Source: an uncultured Dialister sp. (lineage in GTDB: Bacteria; Bacillota; Negativicutes; Veillonellales; Dialisteraceae). Taken from it: a stretch of DNA of 64,000 nucleotides. Location of the stretch: assembly GCA_900545365.1 (NCBI GenBank), contig UQYL01000002.1:1-64000 (forward strand), read 5' to 3'. Under the pieces are notes generated by a model, which was not told the origin of the DNA, ran no database searches, and saw only the letters and a program-made list of their open reading frames with translations. Position 1 is the first letter of the stretch. Every line of letters starts with the position of its first letter. Of this stretch, positions 1 to 7,939 are shown piece after piece. A program made the position numbers and the translations under genes.

Positions 1-1596
1 CGCTTTGGCGCGAATATCGACATCGGCTACTACGATCAGGCGCAAGGCAATTTAGATGAGAGTAAGACGGTCATCGATGAGATCTGGGATCTGCACCCCT
101 ACATGACGCAGACGCAGGTGCGTAGCGCATTGGCGGTGTTCCTTTTTAAAGGCGAAGACGTGTATAAGCCCGTGAAAGGGCTTTCCGGCGGCGAGCGTGC
201 GCGTGTGCTGCTTTTAAAGCTGATGCTTTCCAAAGCGAACCTTTTGATCCTCGACGAACCGACGAACCATCTCGATATGGGCATGCTGGAATGGCTGGAG
301 GAATATCTCCGTTCTTATAAAGGCGGCATCCTCATGGTCTCCCACGACCGGTACTTCCTCGACGCCGTGGCGACGGGCATCGTCGATCTGGAAAACTGCC
401 ATATCCGCAGCTTCCGCGGCGGCTACACGCGGTACCAGCAGACAAAGGTGCAGCAGGACGCGGCTTACGAAAAAGCCTATGAGAAGCAGCAGGAGCACAT
501 CAAAGAGACGGAAGAATACATCCGCCGGTACAAGGCGGGCATCAAGTCGAAGCAGGCCAGAGGCCGCCAGTCTCAGCTGGACAGGCTGGAGCGGCTCGAA
601 GCGCCGAAGCACAGGAAATCCATGCGTTTTCATTTCACGCCGCCGGAAGAATGCGCGGACCGTGTGCTGGACGTGCTTCACGGAACGGCGGCGTATGGAG
701 AGCACGTCATTTTTCGGGACGTGAGCTTCCAGATACGAAAAGGGGAGAGCGTCGGCCTCATCGGGCCGAACGGCGCCGGCAAAACGACGCTCCTGAAGCT
801 CGTCACAGGCGATAAGAAACCGTCGGAAGGGCTGGTGCAGCTGGGGAGCAACGTGCAGCCCGGCTATTATTCGCAGGAACAGGAAGCGCTTGACCCGAAA
901 CTGACCGTGCTGGAGCAGGTGGAAGAAGCAGGCGGCTGCGGAGAAGGAGAAGCGAGAAATCTGCTGGGCATGTTCCTTTTCCGCGGCGACGACGTATTCA
1001 AATCCATATCCCTCCTTTCCGGCGGGGAAAAAGCGCGGCTCTCCCTGCTGCTGCTTTTCCTGTCGCGGCCGAACTTCCTCATCCTCGACGAACCGACGAA
1101 CCATCTGGATATCCCCACGCGGGAAGTGATGGAAGAAGCCATCGAAGCCTTCGGCGGCACCTGCTTCATCGTTTCCCACGACCGGTATTTTCTGGACAAA
1201 GTGGTGACGCGCATCCTGGAGATGGACGGCGGGAAGCTCACGGAATACCTGGGCAATTACACCTATTACAGGGAAAAGAAAAAAGATCTCGAAGAATTTG
1301 AGCGGGACCGGCAGGGCGCGGCGGAGGAAGCGAAGCCTGCGGCAGCGGCTCCGGAAGAGAAGACGACCCGCCCGGCGGCGGAGGAGAAAAAAGAACTCAC
1401 GCCCGCGGCGGCGGAGAAGATCAGCCGTCTCGAAATGGAGATCGCCCGGCAGGAAGCGGCGCTCAAAATGTACGAGATGGAAATGAATGCCGCGGCAGCC
1501 GATCCGGCGGCTTACGCGGAAGCGGCGGCGCGGTACGGGGAGGAGGAAAAAAAGCTGGATGCGCTCTATGAGAAATGGGAAGCGGCGGCAGAATAA
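1..1596 (+). CDS. ABC-F family ATPase, 5' end outside the window
   Basis: This is the 3' portion of a soluble ABC-F protein with two ATPase domains and no membrane segments; such proteins act on the ribosome as translation or antibiotic-resistance factors. The frame is open from base 1, so the true start lies upstream. The first domain shows LSGGERAR and Walker B LLILDEPTNHLD, then a charged helical linker (about bases 430-620) typical of ABC-F. The second domain has Walker A GPNGAGKTT (about 765-790), LSGGEKAR and FLILDEPTNHLD. A Glu/Ala/Lys-rich coiled-coil tail (about 1380-1590) resembles Uup/YdiF-type members. The subclass cannot be fixed from this piece. A strong terminator follows directly. 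Confidence 0.93.
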   Translation, partial: RFGANIDIGYYDQAQGNLDESKTVIDEIWDLHPYMTQTQVRSALAVFLFKGEDVYKPVKGLSGGERARVLLLKLMLSKANLLILDEPTNHLDMGMLEWLEEYLRSYKGGILMVSHDRYFLDAVATGIVDLENCHIRSFRGGYTRYQQTKVQQDAAYEKAYEKQQEHIKETEEYIRRYKAGIKSKQARGRQSQLDRLERLEAPKHRKSMRFHFTPPEECADRVLDVLHGTAAYGEHVIFRDVSFQIRKGESVGLIGPNGAGKTTLLKLVTGDKKPSEGLVQLGSNVQPGYYSQEQEALDPKLTVLEQVEEAGGCGEGEARNLLGMFLFRGDDVFKSISLLSGGEKARLSLLLLFLSRPNFLILDEPTNHLDIPTREVMEEAIEAFGGTCFIVSHDRYFLDKVVTRILEMDGGKLTEYLGNYTYYREKKKDLEEFERDRQGAAEEAKPAAAAPEEKTTRPAAEEKKELTPAAAEKISRLEMEIARQEAALKMYEMEMNAAAADPAAYAEAAARYGEEEKKLDALYEKWEAAAE

Positions 1597-1604
1597 AAAA
1601 CAGA

Positions 1605-1633
1605 AGCATGGATTGCGGTCCATGCTTTTTTTA
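1605..1633 (+). terminator. Intrinsic terminator of the ABC-F gene
   Basis: Perfect 8-bp stem AGCATGGA/TCCATGCT (1605-1612 with 1619-1626) with a 6-nt loop, followed by seven T. It lies 9 nt after the ABC-F stop codon. Confidence 0.9.
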
Positions 1634-1684
1634 TGGGCAACCGCATTGTTTAGAAGAATAAAATAATAATGTTTCTCAAAATCT

Positions 1685-1713
1685 TTGACAAACGCAGAAT
1701 CGGAGGATATAAT
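1685..1713 (+). promoter_or_regulatory. Consensus sigma-70 promoter of the feo operon
   Basis: Perfect TTGACA (1685-1690), 17-nt spacer and perfect TATAAT (1708-1713). Such a full-consensus promoter usually needs repression, which fits the palindromes overlapping and following the -10 box. Confidence 0.85.
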
Positions 1714-1740
1714 AATTTAGAAATTAGGAATATCTAATTT
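1713..1740 (+). promoter_or_regulatory. Overlapping palindromic operators at the feo start site
   Basis: Two overlapping inverted repeats cover the -10 edge and the expected start site. One is TAATTTAGAAATTA (1713-1726), a perfect palindrome with a 2-nt centre. The other is AAATTAG-GAATAT-CTAATTT (1721-1740), with perfect 7-bp arms. The TTAGG-N4-TCTAA core resembles DtxR/MntR/IdeR-family boxes more than the GATAATGAT-type Fur box. Which regulator binds is inferred, not shown. Confidence 0.6.
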
Positions 1741-1765
1741 TAAATACATGGCATGCTTATTTAAA

Positions 1766-1790
1766 TTTATAGATATAGCAAATCTATAAA
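1766..1790 (+). promoter_or_regulatory. 9-bp inverted repeat in the feo 5' leader
   Basis: TTTATAGAT (1766-1774) and ATCTATAAA (1782-1790) are exact reverse complements around a 7-nt spacer, ending about 32 nt before the feoA start. It could form an mRNA hairpin or be another protein-binding site. No T-run follows, so it is not a terminator. Confidence 0.55.
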
Positions 1791-1821
1791 CATCGATAAG
1801 CCTGCGGAAAGAAGGACTGAG

Positions 1822-2049
1822 ATGAAACTGAGCGAAGCGAAAGCAGGAACCCTGGTCAGGATCGACGGTATTGAGGCGTCAGAACTCAAGACACGGCTCA
1901 TGAGCATGGGATTTGTCAAGGGGACGAAAGTCCGGGTGCTGCGGCGCGGCCCCATGGGCGACCCGCTGGCGGTGCTGGTGCGGTCGTTCAAGATGGCGGT
2001 CCGCCGGCAGGACGCGGAGAAGATTGCGGTGACGGAGATCGCGGAATAG
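1822..2049 (+). CDS. feoA: FeoA, SH3-like accessory protein of ferrous iron uptake
   Basis: A 75-residue cytosolic protein of the FeoA family, which supports the FeoB iron(II) permease. The sequence has the usual small beta-barrel pattern with GIEASELKTRLMSMGFVKGT near residues 14-33 and RRGPMGDPLAV near 45-55. The ATG at 1822 is preceded by an AAGGA ribosome site. It is the first gene of an operon driven by the consensus promoter at 1685 and is followed 10 nt later by feoB, the standard arrangement. The palindromes at the start site suggest metal-responsive repression. Confidence 0.93.
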   Translation: MKLSEAKAGTLVRIDGIEASELKTRLMSMGFVKGTKVRVLRRGPMGDPLAVLVRSFKMAVRRQDAEKIAVTEIAE

Positions 2050-2059
2050 GAGGCAGCGT

Positions 2060-3955
2060 ATGGGAATGATATCTGTAGCCCTGACGGGAAATCCGAATAC
2101 AGGCAAATCAACGGTATTTAATGAACTCACCGGCATCCGGCAGAAGATCGGGAACTGGCCGGGCGTCACCATCGACAAAAAGCAGGGGTATACGAACCAC
2201 AACGGCCGGGCGATTGCCGTCATGGATCTGCCCGGCACGTACAGCCTGAACGCCCGCTCCGCGGAAGAGAAGATCGTCGAAAATTATCTGAAAAGCGAAA
2301 GGCCCGACATCGTGGTCGATGTGATCGATTCCGCCAATATCGACAGGAACCTGTTTCTCTGCCTCCAGCTGCTGGAGCGCCGCATTCCCGTGCTGCTCGA
2401 CCTCAATATGCAGGACGAAGCGCAGAAAAAGGGCGTGGAGATCTCCACGGCGAAATTATCGAAAATGCTCGGCATGCCGGTGGTGCAGACCGTCGGGCGG
2501 AGCAGCAAAAGCACGAAAAAACTGCTCGACGTTTTCACGTCGACCGTCATGTCGGACTATCACAATTCCCCCGAAGTGGAAGCGTACATCGCGCGCCTCG
2601 ATGAGATTCGCCGCACCGTGACGGACCCGGCGAAACAGGAAGAAGCGGTCATGGAAGAAAGGTACGCTTTCATCGACAGGATCGTTTCGGAGACGGTGAC
2701 TTTCCATCAGGCGGGCGCCGACGTGTCGGATAAACTGGACCGGGTGCTGGCGAACGGTTTCCTGTCCATCCCGGTCATGCTGGCCATGATGTACCTGGCT
2801 TTCCAGATCACCTTCACATGGATCGGCCAGCCCGTCGCCGATTTCCTGGACGCGCTCATCAATGAGGACTTCATGGAATGGGCGGGGGAAATGCTTGCCG
2901 GACTGGGCGTGGCGGACTGGATGCAGTCCCTCATCTGCGACGGCATCATTGCCGGCGTGGGCGGCGTCATGACCTTCGTGCCGCTGATCTTTACGCTCTT
3001 CTTCTGCCTGTCCTTCCTGGACGGCACGGGCTACATGGCGCGCGTCGCTTTCGTGCTGGACCCGATCATGAAGAAATCGGGACTCTCCGGCAAGGCCGTC
3101 ATGCCGATCATCACCGGTTTCGGCTGCGCCGTGCCGGGCATCATGGGGGCGCGCGTTCTCGATTCCAACCGGGACCGCATGCTGACCATCCTCGTCACGC
3201 CGTTTCTGACGTGCGGCGCGAAGCTCCCCGTGCTGGCGCTCTTCGGCGCGGTCTTCTTCGGCGGCCAGGCGGCGAACGTGGTTTTTGCCATGTATATCGT
3301 GGGGATCCTCGGCGCATTTCTCGCGTCCGCGGTGTATACGAAAACGATCTTCAAAGCGGAAGACGCCAGCTTCGTTCTGGAGCTGCCGCCGTACCGCTGG
3401 CCTGATATGAAAACGGTGCTTCTCGAGACCTGGGACAAGGGCAAGGGCTACCTCATCAAGGCGGGGACGATCATCCTCGCCATGTCCGTCCTTATCTGGT
3501 TCCTTTCCAGCTACAACATGAACGGCCCTGTTGATGACATGTCGGAAAGCTTCCTCGCGGCGCTGGGCGGCGCGATGTCCGTCCTCTTCACCTTCCACGG
3601 CTTTGATACGTGGGAAGCGGGCTCCGCGGTGCTCACGGGCATCATGGCAAAAGAAGCGGTCGTTTCCACCATGGGCATCCTCTACGGCCTGCCCGATCTC
3701 TCCCCGGATATGGATGAAGCGGAAATGATCGCCACCGCCGCGGGCTCGGGACTGGCAGCGGCATTCACCCCCGCGTCCGCGCTGGCCTTCATGGTCTTCT
3801 CTCAGCTGTACACGCCCTGCATGACCGCCCTCGGCACGATCAAAAAGGAAACGGGCAGCTGGTACTGGATGGGTTTCTCCGCGGTCTCCCAGTTCGTCAT
3901 CGGCTGGGGCGTCTCTCTCATCGTGTACCGGATCGCGCTGGCTGTGGGCATGTAA
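2060..3955 (+). CDS. feoB: FeoB, ferrous iron transport GTPase-permease
   Basis: An inner-membrane iron(II) transporter of 631 residues with an N-terminal G-protein domain. The G1 loop is GNPNTGKST (residues 10-18), G3 is DLPGTYSL and G4 is NMQD. A helical guanine-dissociation-inhibitor-like segment follows, then the membrane domain with the two Gate-type regions; GYMARVAFVLD and GFGCAVPGIMGAR are characteristic. At 631 residues it is shorter than many FeoB proteins but complete by domain content. GGAGG lies 7 nt before the ATG at 2060. It is cotranscribed with feoA, and a Cys-rich partner gene follows after 100 nt. Confidence 0.96.
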   Translation: MGMISVALTGNPNTGKSTVFNELTGIRQKIGNWPGVTIDKKQGYTNHNGRAIAVMDLPGTYSLNARSAEEKIVENYLKSERPDIVVDVIDSANIDRNLFLCLQLLERRIPVLLDLNMQDEAQKKGVEISTAKLSKMLGMPVVQTVGRSSKSTKKLLDVFTSTVMSDYHNSPEVEAYIARLDEIRRTVTDPAKQEEAVMEERYAFIDRIVSETVTFHQAGADVSDKLDRVLANGFLSIPVMLAMMYLAFQITFTWIGQPVADFLDALINEDFMEWAGEMLAGLGVADWMQSLICDGIIAGVGGVMTFVPLIFTLFFCLSFLDGTGYMARVAFVLDPIMKKSGLSGKAVMPIITGFGCAVPGIMGARVLDSNRDRMLTILVTPFLTCGAKLPVLALFGAVFFGGQAANVVFAMYIVGILGAFLASAVYTKTIFKAEDASFVLELPPYRWPDMKTVLLETWDKGKGYLIKAGTIILAMSVLIWFLSSYNMNGPVDDMSESFLAALGGAMSVLFTFHGFDTWEAGSAVLTGIMAKEAVVSTMGILYGLPDLSPDMDEAEMIATAAGSGLAAAFTPASALAFMVFSQLYTPCMTALGTIKKETGSWYWMGFSAVSQFVIGWGVSLIVYRIALAVGM

Positions 3956-4055
3956 TTCCGAAATTTTCGCAGATTCGCCGGAGCGCGTCTCCGGGGCGGG
4001 AGCCCGGTTTTCCCCCTTTTCTTCCGGGCCGCCCGCCGATGGATAAGGAGGATCT

Positions 4056-4367
4056 ATGACAAGCGGCGATATCATCACGTGGGTGCTCTTTGTTATCATC
4101 ATGGCGGCATTCGCGGTCGGAGTCCGGCACATCGTCCGCAATTTCATGAGCGGCGAGAGCGATTGCTGCAAAGGCGGCTCGTCTCCTTTCTGCACGGGCT
4201 GCGCCAAGGAAGAGACGACGGCGCGGGAGCGGGAAAACGCGGCGAAAGCCTGGGCGGCGATCCGCGCGGAAGCCAGAGAGAAACGCGGCGCTTCTTCGCG
4301 CTGCGGAGCCCGCCGGACGGAGAGCGGGCGCTGCCCCGCGTGCCGGGAAAAGAGTGAAAAGCAGTAA
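4056..4367 (+). CDS. FeoB-associated Cys-rich membrane protein
   Basis: A 103-residue protein with one N-terminal membrane helix (about residues 6-25) followed by a Cys cluster SDCCKGGSSPFCTGC, as in the small FeoB-associated Cys-rich membrane proteins often found next to feoB. It differs from the usual short form in having a long basic and charged tail with a second Cys group (SRCGAR and CPACRE). AAGGAGG precedes the ATG at 4056. It sits 100 nt after feoB, before a terminator, so it is probably the last gene of the iron operon. A role in iron handling at the permease is inferred from neighbourhood and family. Confidence 0.82.
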   Translation: MTSGDIITWVLFVIIMAAFAVGVRHIVRNFMSGESDCCKGGSSPFCTGCAKEETTARERENAAKAWAAIRAEAREKRGASSRCGARRTESGRCPACREKSEKQ

Positions 4368-4373
4368 AAAAGA

Positions 4374-4403
4374 CGGCGTTCCGAAAAGGAGCGCTGTTTT
4401 TTT
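4374..4403 (+). terminator. Intrinsic terminator of the feo operon
   Basis: Nine-bp stem with two G-T pairs (4374-4382 with 4388-4396), loop GAAAA, then a seven-T run, 6 nt after the Cys-rich gene. Confidence 0.85.
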
Positions 4404-4430
4404 GTGCAAACGCGCCTCCGCCGATATAAT
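4402..4430 (+). promoter_or_regulatory. Promoter of the pseudouridine synthase-pgeF operon
   Basis: TTGTGC (4402-4407), 17-nt spacer, perfect TATAAT (4425-4430), placed directly on the end of the feo terminator. Confidence 0.6.
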
Positions 4431-4453
4431 AAGAAAATAAAGGAGGAGATCAG

Positions 4454-5344
4454 ATGGAGCTGGAATGGACTGTGCCGGAAGAGTGCGGGGAGCTCATGCT
4501 CCGGTCGTTCATCCGCGGGCGCGCCGGTCTGTCGGCGTCGCTGTGGAAGCGGATAAAATGGAACGGACGGGTCACGGTGAACGGGGAAGATGTGCACAAC
4601 GCCCGCATGACCGTCCGCGGGGGCGACCGCATTCACTGCGAATGGGAAGAAGAGTCGGACATCGTGGCGGCGGATATTCCTCTCTCCGTGGTGTATGAAG
4701 ACGAAGACCTCCTCGCCGTCGATAAGGGGCCGGGCATGATCATCCATCCCACGCACCGGGACATCTGCGACAGCCTCGTGAACGCCTGCGCCGGGTATTT
4801 CGCCTCCCGCGGGGAGCGGGCGGGCATCCATCCGGTGTACCGGCTCGACAGGAATACTACAGGGCTCGTCATCGTGGCGAAGTCGGCGAAAGTGCAGTAC
4901 GATCTCTCCCGCAGCCACGATCAGATCACGCGGCGCTACATCGCCCTCGCTTCCGGTCATCTGGAAGAGGAGCGGGGGACGGCGGACGCGCCCATCGGCA
5001 GGAAGCCCGGAAGCATTGTGGAATGGACCGTGCGGGACGACGGGCGGCGGGCTGTCACTTCTTGGGAAGTGCTCGGCCGGGGCGAAGGGTACGACGTGCT
5101 CCGTCTCCGCCTCTACACGGGCCGCACCCACCAGATCCGGGTGCACATGGCCCATCTCGGCCATCCGCTCCTGGGAGACGACCTCTACGGCGGGCCGTGC
5201 GGGCTCATCGGCAGGCAGGCGCTCCACGCGGCGGAAGCGGAATTCCGCCATCCCCGCACGGGAGAACTCATGCGCCTCACCGCGCCGCTTCCCGACGACA
5301 TGCGGCGCCTCGCGGAGAAAGCGGGTGTTTTTTATAAAGGATAA
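4454..5344 (+). CDS. RluA/RluD-family RNA pseudouridine synthase
   Basis: A 296-residue enzyme converting uridine to pseudouridine in RNA, probably large-subunit rRNA. An N-terminal S4-like RNA-binding region (about residues 13-75, KRIKWNGRVTVNG) precedes the catalytic domain. The catalytic motif is RLDRNTTGLVI (about residue 130), whose Asp is the invariant nucleophile; later come GRTHQIRVHMAHLGHPLLGD and a C-terminal LTAPLPDD. AAAGGAGG lies 9 nt before the ATG. The exact target (RluD, RluC or RluB type) cannot be read from the sequence. It is followed 9 nt later by pgeF, an arrangement also seen in other Firmicutes. Confidence 0.9.
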   Translation: MELEWTVPEECGELMLRSFIRGRAGLSASLWKRIKWNGRVTVNGEDVHNARMTVRGGDRIHCEWEEESDIVAADIPLSVVYEDEDLLAVDKGPGMIIHPTHRDICDSLVNACAGYFASRGERAGIHPVYRLDRNTTGLVIVAKSAKVQYDLSRSHDQITRRYIALASGHLEEERGTADAPIGRKPGSIVEWTVRDDGRRAVTSWEVLGRGEGYDVLRLRLYTGRTHQIRVHMAHLGHPLLGDDLYGGPCGLIGRQALHAAEAEFRHPRTGELMRLTAPLPDDMRRLAEKAGVFYKG

Positions 5345-5353
5345 GGAGATACC

Positions 5354-6166
5354 ATGATCGAGATCAGAAAGGGCATGCCCATCGTTACATTTTCCCTTTT
5401 CAAAAAAGCGGGCGGCATCGCCGCGGCGGTGGCGTCGAGAAAGGGCGGCGTGTCGGAAGCGCCTTTCGATTCCCTCAATATGAGCTTTTCCGCCGGGGAC
5501 GACCCGGCAGCTGTCCGGGAGAACCGGCGGCGTTTTCTTACGCTCCTCGGCTCCGATCCGGCGAAGGCGGTGAGCTGCCATCAGGTGCACGGGACGGACA
5601 TTTTGGAAATGGGCCGGGACGACGCCGGGCGGGGCGCGCTCTCCGCGGAAACGGCGGTGCCCGCCTGCGACGGGCTCATTACCCGTGAAAAGGGGCTGCC
5701 TCTCACCATGAATTTCGCCGACTGCACGCCGCTCCTCTTTTACGACCCGGAACACCGCGCGGCGGGCATCGCCCACGGCGGATGGCGCGGCACGGCGGGA
5801 GACATCGCCGGGAAGACCGTGCGCCTCATGGGGGAAAAGTACGGCACGAAGCCGGAGCGTCTCCTCGCGGGGATCGGCCCGGCCATCGGGAAATGCTGCT
5901 TTGAAGTGGGGCCCGATGTGATCGGCGCGTTCCGGGCTCTTTTCGGCGAAGAAGAAATGGCGGCGCTCGCGGCGGAGAAAGAAGGGGGCAAGTATCTTTT
6001 CAACCTGCCCGGCGCGAACCGGTGTCTCCTCCTGCGGGCGGGCCTCGCGGCGGCGCACATCGAAGACGCGGGGCTCTGCACGTACTGCCGGGACGACCTC
6101 TTTTTCTCCTACCGGAAATCCGGCGGGAAAACGGGGCGGCACATGGCGGCGGTCATGCTCGTGTGA
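5354..6166 (+). CDS. pgeF: Peptidoglycan editing factor PgeF (YfiH/YlmD, laccase-fold)
   Basis: A 270-residue member of the multicopper-polyphenol-oxidase-like (DUF152) family, which in studied bacteria edits peptidoglycan precursors carrying L-Ser instead of L-Ala. The metal-site motifs are present: CHQVHG near residue 75, NFADCTPLLF near 118 and AHGGWRGT near 140. Family members have also been reported with purine nucleoside activities, so biochemistry may be broader. It starts 9 nt after the pseudouridine synthase stop, with ataAGGAGAT before the ATG, and is probably cotranscribed. Confidence 0.9.
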   Translation: MIEIRKGMPIVTFSLFKKAGGIAAAVASRKGGVSEAPFDSLNMSFSAGDDPAAVRENRRRFLTLLGSDPAKAVSCHQVHGTDILEMGRDDAGRGALSAETAVPACDGLITREKGLPLTMNFADCTPLLFYDPEHRAAGIAHGGWRGTAGDIAGKTVRLMGEKYGTKPERLLAGIGPAIGKCCFEVGPDVIGAFRALFGEEEMAALAAEKEGGKYLFNLPGANRCLLLRAGLAAAHIEDAGLCTYCRDDLFFSYRKSGGKTGRHMAAVMLV

Positions 6167-6173
6167 TGCCGAC

Positions 6174-6202
6174 TTGCGGCGCGGAAACGCGTATGATATA
6201 CT
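6174..6202 (+). promoter_or_regulatory. Promoter of the rimP-nusA-infB operon
   Basis: TTGCGG (6174-6179), 17-nt spacer and TATACT (6197-6202). The expected start near 6209 gives a leader of about 110 nt before rimP that contains a terminator-like hairpin. Confidence 0.65.
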
Positions 6203-6239
6203 AAGTGCGTAATATTTGCATTTTCATAGTTTCCTTTGG

Positions 6240-6267
6240 AGTGAGCTGCTGCGGCTCACTTTTTCTT
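6240..6267 (+). terminator. Terminator-like hairpin in the rimP leader
   Basis: Perfect 7-bp stem AGTGAGC/GCTCACT (6240-6246 with 6254-6260), 7-nt loop, then TTTTTCTT. It lies downstream of the predicted promoter and upstream of rimP, so it could be an attenuator of the operon or, if the promoter call is wrong, the terminator of pgeF. Confidence 0.65.
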
Positions 6268-6321
6268 ATAGTGTGAAAGATTTCAGCGCGGGCGGAGACC
6301 CCGCGGCAGGGAGGGATGCGC

Positions 6322-6801
6322 ATGGCTCATAAAGAGATCGAGACGGCGGCGGAAGAGCTGCTCACGCCGTACCTGGAAGCGGAAGGCGTGGAGATCGTCG
6401 ATGTGGAGTACGTAAGGGAGAGGAACTGGATCCTCCGCCTCTATATCGACAAGGAAGGCGGCGTCGATCTGGCGGACTGCCAGAAAGTCAGCGAGGAAGT
6501 GGGAAAGCTCCTCGATGAGAAAGACCTCATTCCCGGCAATTACCTGCTGGAAGTATCCTCGCCCGGCGTGGACCGGGTCATCAAAAAAGACCGGGATTTC
6601 GCCCGCTTCTCCGGCTCGGATGTGGACGTGAAGCTCTTCGCGCCCATGGAAGAGGGAGAAAAGAAGATCCCCAAGACCTTCACGGCGGCCCTCGGGGGGC
6701 TGACGGAAGAGGGAGAAGTCCGGCTCGTCATGGAAGACGGCGGAGAGATCACCATTCCCAGAGAAAAAGTCTCGCAGATCAGACTGCATTTTACATTTTA
6801 A
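6322..6801 (+). CDS. rimP: RimP, 30S ribosome maturation factor
   Basis: A 159-residue cytosolic protein required for small-subunit assembly. It shows the RimP pattern: an N-terminal alpha/beta domain with VEIVDVEYVRERNWILRLYI and a PGVDR motif (SSPGVDRVIKKDRDF), then a C-terminal SH3-like domain. Two in-frame ATG codons exist, at 6316 and 6322. The GGGAGGG ribosome site ends at 6315, leaving no spacing for the first but 6 nt for the second, so 6322 is chosen. It heads the classic rimP-nusA-rnpM-ylxQ-infB-rbfA order. Confidence 0.93.
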   Translation: MAHKEIETAAEELLTPYLEAEGVEIVDVEYVRERNWILRLYIDKEGGVDLADCQKVSEEVGKLLDEKDLIPGNYLLEVSSPGVDRVIKKDRDFARFSGSDVDVKLFAPMEEGEKKIPKTFTAALGGLTEEGEVRLVMEDGGEITIPREKVSQIRLHFTF

Positions 6802-6820
6802 TCAGGAGGCAGAATTCATC

Positions 6821-7939
6821 GTGAACGAACAGTTGCTCAAAGCAGTGGAAGTATTGGTCAAGACAAAAAAGGTACCGGAAAACGTTATTTTCAGCGCGCT
6901 GGAATCCGTGCTCCTGACCGCGTATAAGAGAGAGACCGGCAGCAATGCCAATACCTCCGTCAGCATTGACCGCAGCACCGGCGAATACCATATCTATGCG
7001 GAAAAGACCGTCGTCGAGACCGTCGATCCGGAAGCGGAGAATGCGGCGAGCCAGATCTCCGTGGCGGACGCGAAAAAGATCAATCCCGCCTATGAAGCGG
7101 GCGACATGCTCCATATCGAAGTGACGCCGAAGAATTTCGGCCGCATGGCCGCGCAGACCGCGAAGCAGGTCATGATCCAGAAGCTCCGCGAAGCGGAACG
7201 GGGCGTCATTTACGACGAATTTTCCGGCCGCGAAGGCGACATCATCACGGGCACCGTGAAATGGAGCGAATCCCGCAACATTTATGTCGACCTGGGCCGT
7301 GTGGAAGGGACGCTTCCTTTCCTTGAACAGACGGAAGGCGAGACCTTCGAGCCGAACGACAAGATCAAGTGCTATGTGAAAGAAGTGAAGCGCACCACGA
7401 AAGGACCGGAGATCATTCTCTCCCGCCGCGCTCCCGACCTGCTGAAGCGCCTCTTCGAGCTGGAAGTGCCGGAGATCTACAGCGGCACTGTGGAGATCAA
7501 GGCCGTCGTCCGTGAAGCGGGCTCGCGCTCCAAGATCGCCGTCTACGCCATGGACCCCACCGTCGATCCTGTCGGCGCGTGCGTCGGCCCGAAGGGGCAG
7601 CGCGTCCAGAATATCGTCGACGAGCTCCACGGCGAAAAGATCGACATCGTCCGCTGGGATGAAGACCCGGCGGTATACATCGCGAATGCCCTTTCCCCGG
7701 CGAAAGTCGTTTCCGTTTCCGTGGCGGAAGAAGAAAAGGCGTCCCTCGTCATTGTAGAAGACTACCAGCTGTCCCTGGCCATCGGCAAAGCGGGGCAGAA
7801 CGCGCGCCTCGCGGCGAAGCTCACCGGCTGGAAGATCGATATCAAGAGCGAATCCCAGGCGGCGGAAGAAGGCTTCGGAGAAGAGGAAGAGGACGGCGAT
7901 ATCCTCGGAGATATCGAAGAAGCGGGGAATGAAGCATGA
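6821..7939 (+). CDS. nusA: NusA, transcription elongation/termination factor
   Basis: A 372-residue RNA polymerase-associated factor that modulates pausing, termination and antitermination. The N-terminal polymerase-binding domain (about 1-130) is followed by S1 (EGDIITGTVKWSESRNIYVDLG, split here only in description), then KH1 and KH2 (VGACVGPKGQRVQNI near 250 and LAIGKAGQNARLAAKL near 318), and a short acidic tail. It lacks the extra C-terminal repeats of proteobacterial NusA, as usual in Firmicutes. The start is GTG at 6821 with AGGAGG 11 nt upstream. The stop overlaps the next start as ATGA. Confidence 0.95.
   Translation: MNEQLLKAVEVLVKTKKVPENVIFSALESVLLTAYKRETGSNANTSVSIDRSTGEYHIYAEKTVVETVDPEAENAASQISVADAKKINPAYEAGDMLHIEVTPKNFGRMAAQTAKQVMIQKLREAERGVIYDEFSGREGDIITGTVKWSESRNIYVDLGRVEGTLPFLEQTEGETFEPNDKIKCYVKEVKRTTKGPEIILSRRAPDLLKRLFELEVPEIYSGTVEIKAVVREAGSRSKIAVYAMDPTVDPVGACVGPKGQRVQNIVDELHGEKIDIVRWDEDPAVYIANALSPAKVVSVSVAEEEKASLVIVEDYQLSLAIGKAGQNARLAAKLTGWKIDIKSESQAAEEGFGEEEEDGDILGDIEEAGNEA

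Noticed and set aside
3956..4055. Possible leader ORF between feoB and the Cys-rich gene
   Set aside because: Only short frames and a GC-rich hairpin (near 3980-4010) are present, with no ribosome site before 4056.
2456..6142. A very long open frame on the minus strand opposite feoB, the pseudouridine synthase and pgeF
   Set aside because: It is antisense to three well-recognised genes, is Arg/His/Pro-rich, and has no known domain; such frames arise from G+C-rich codon bias.
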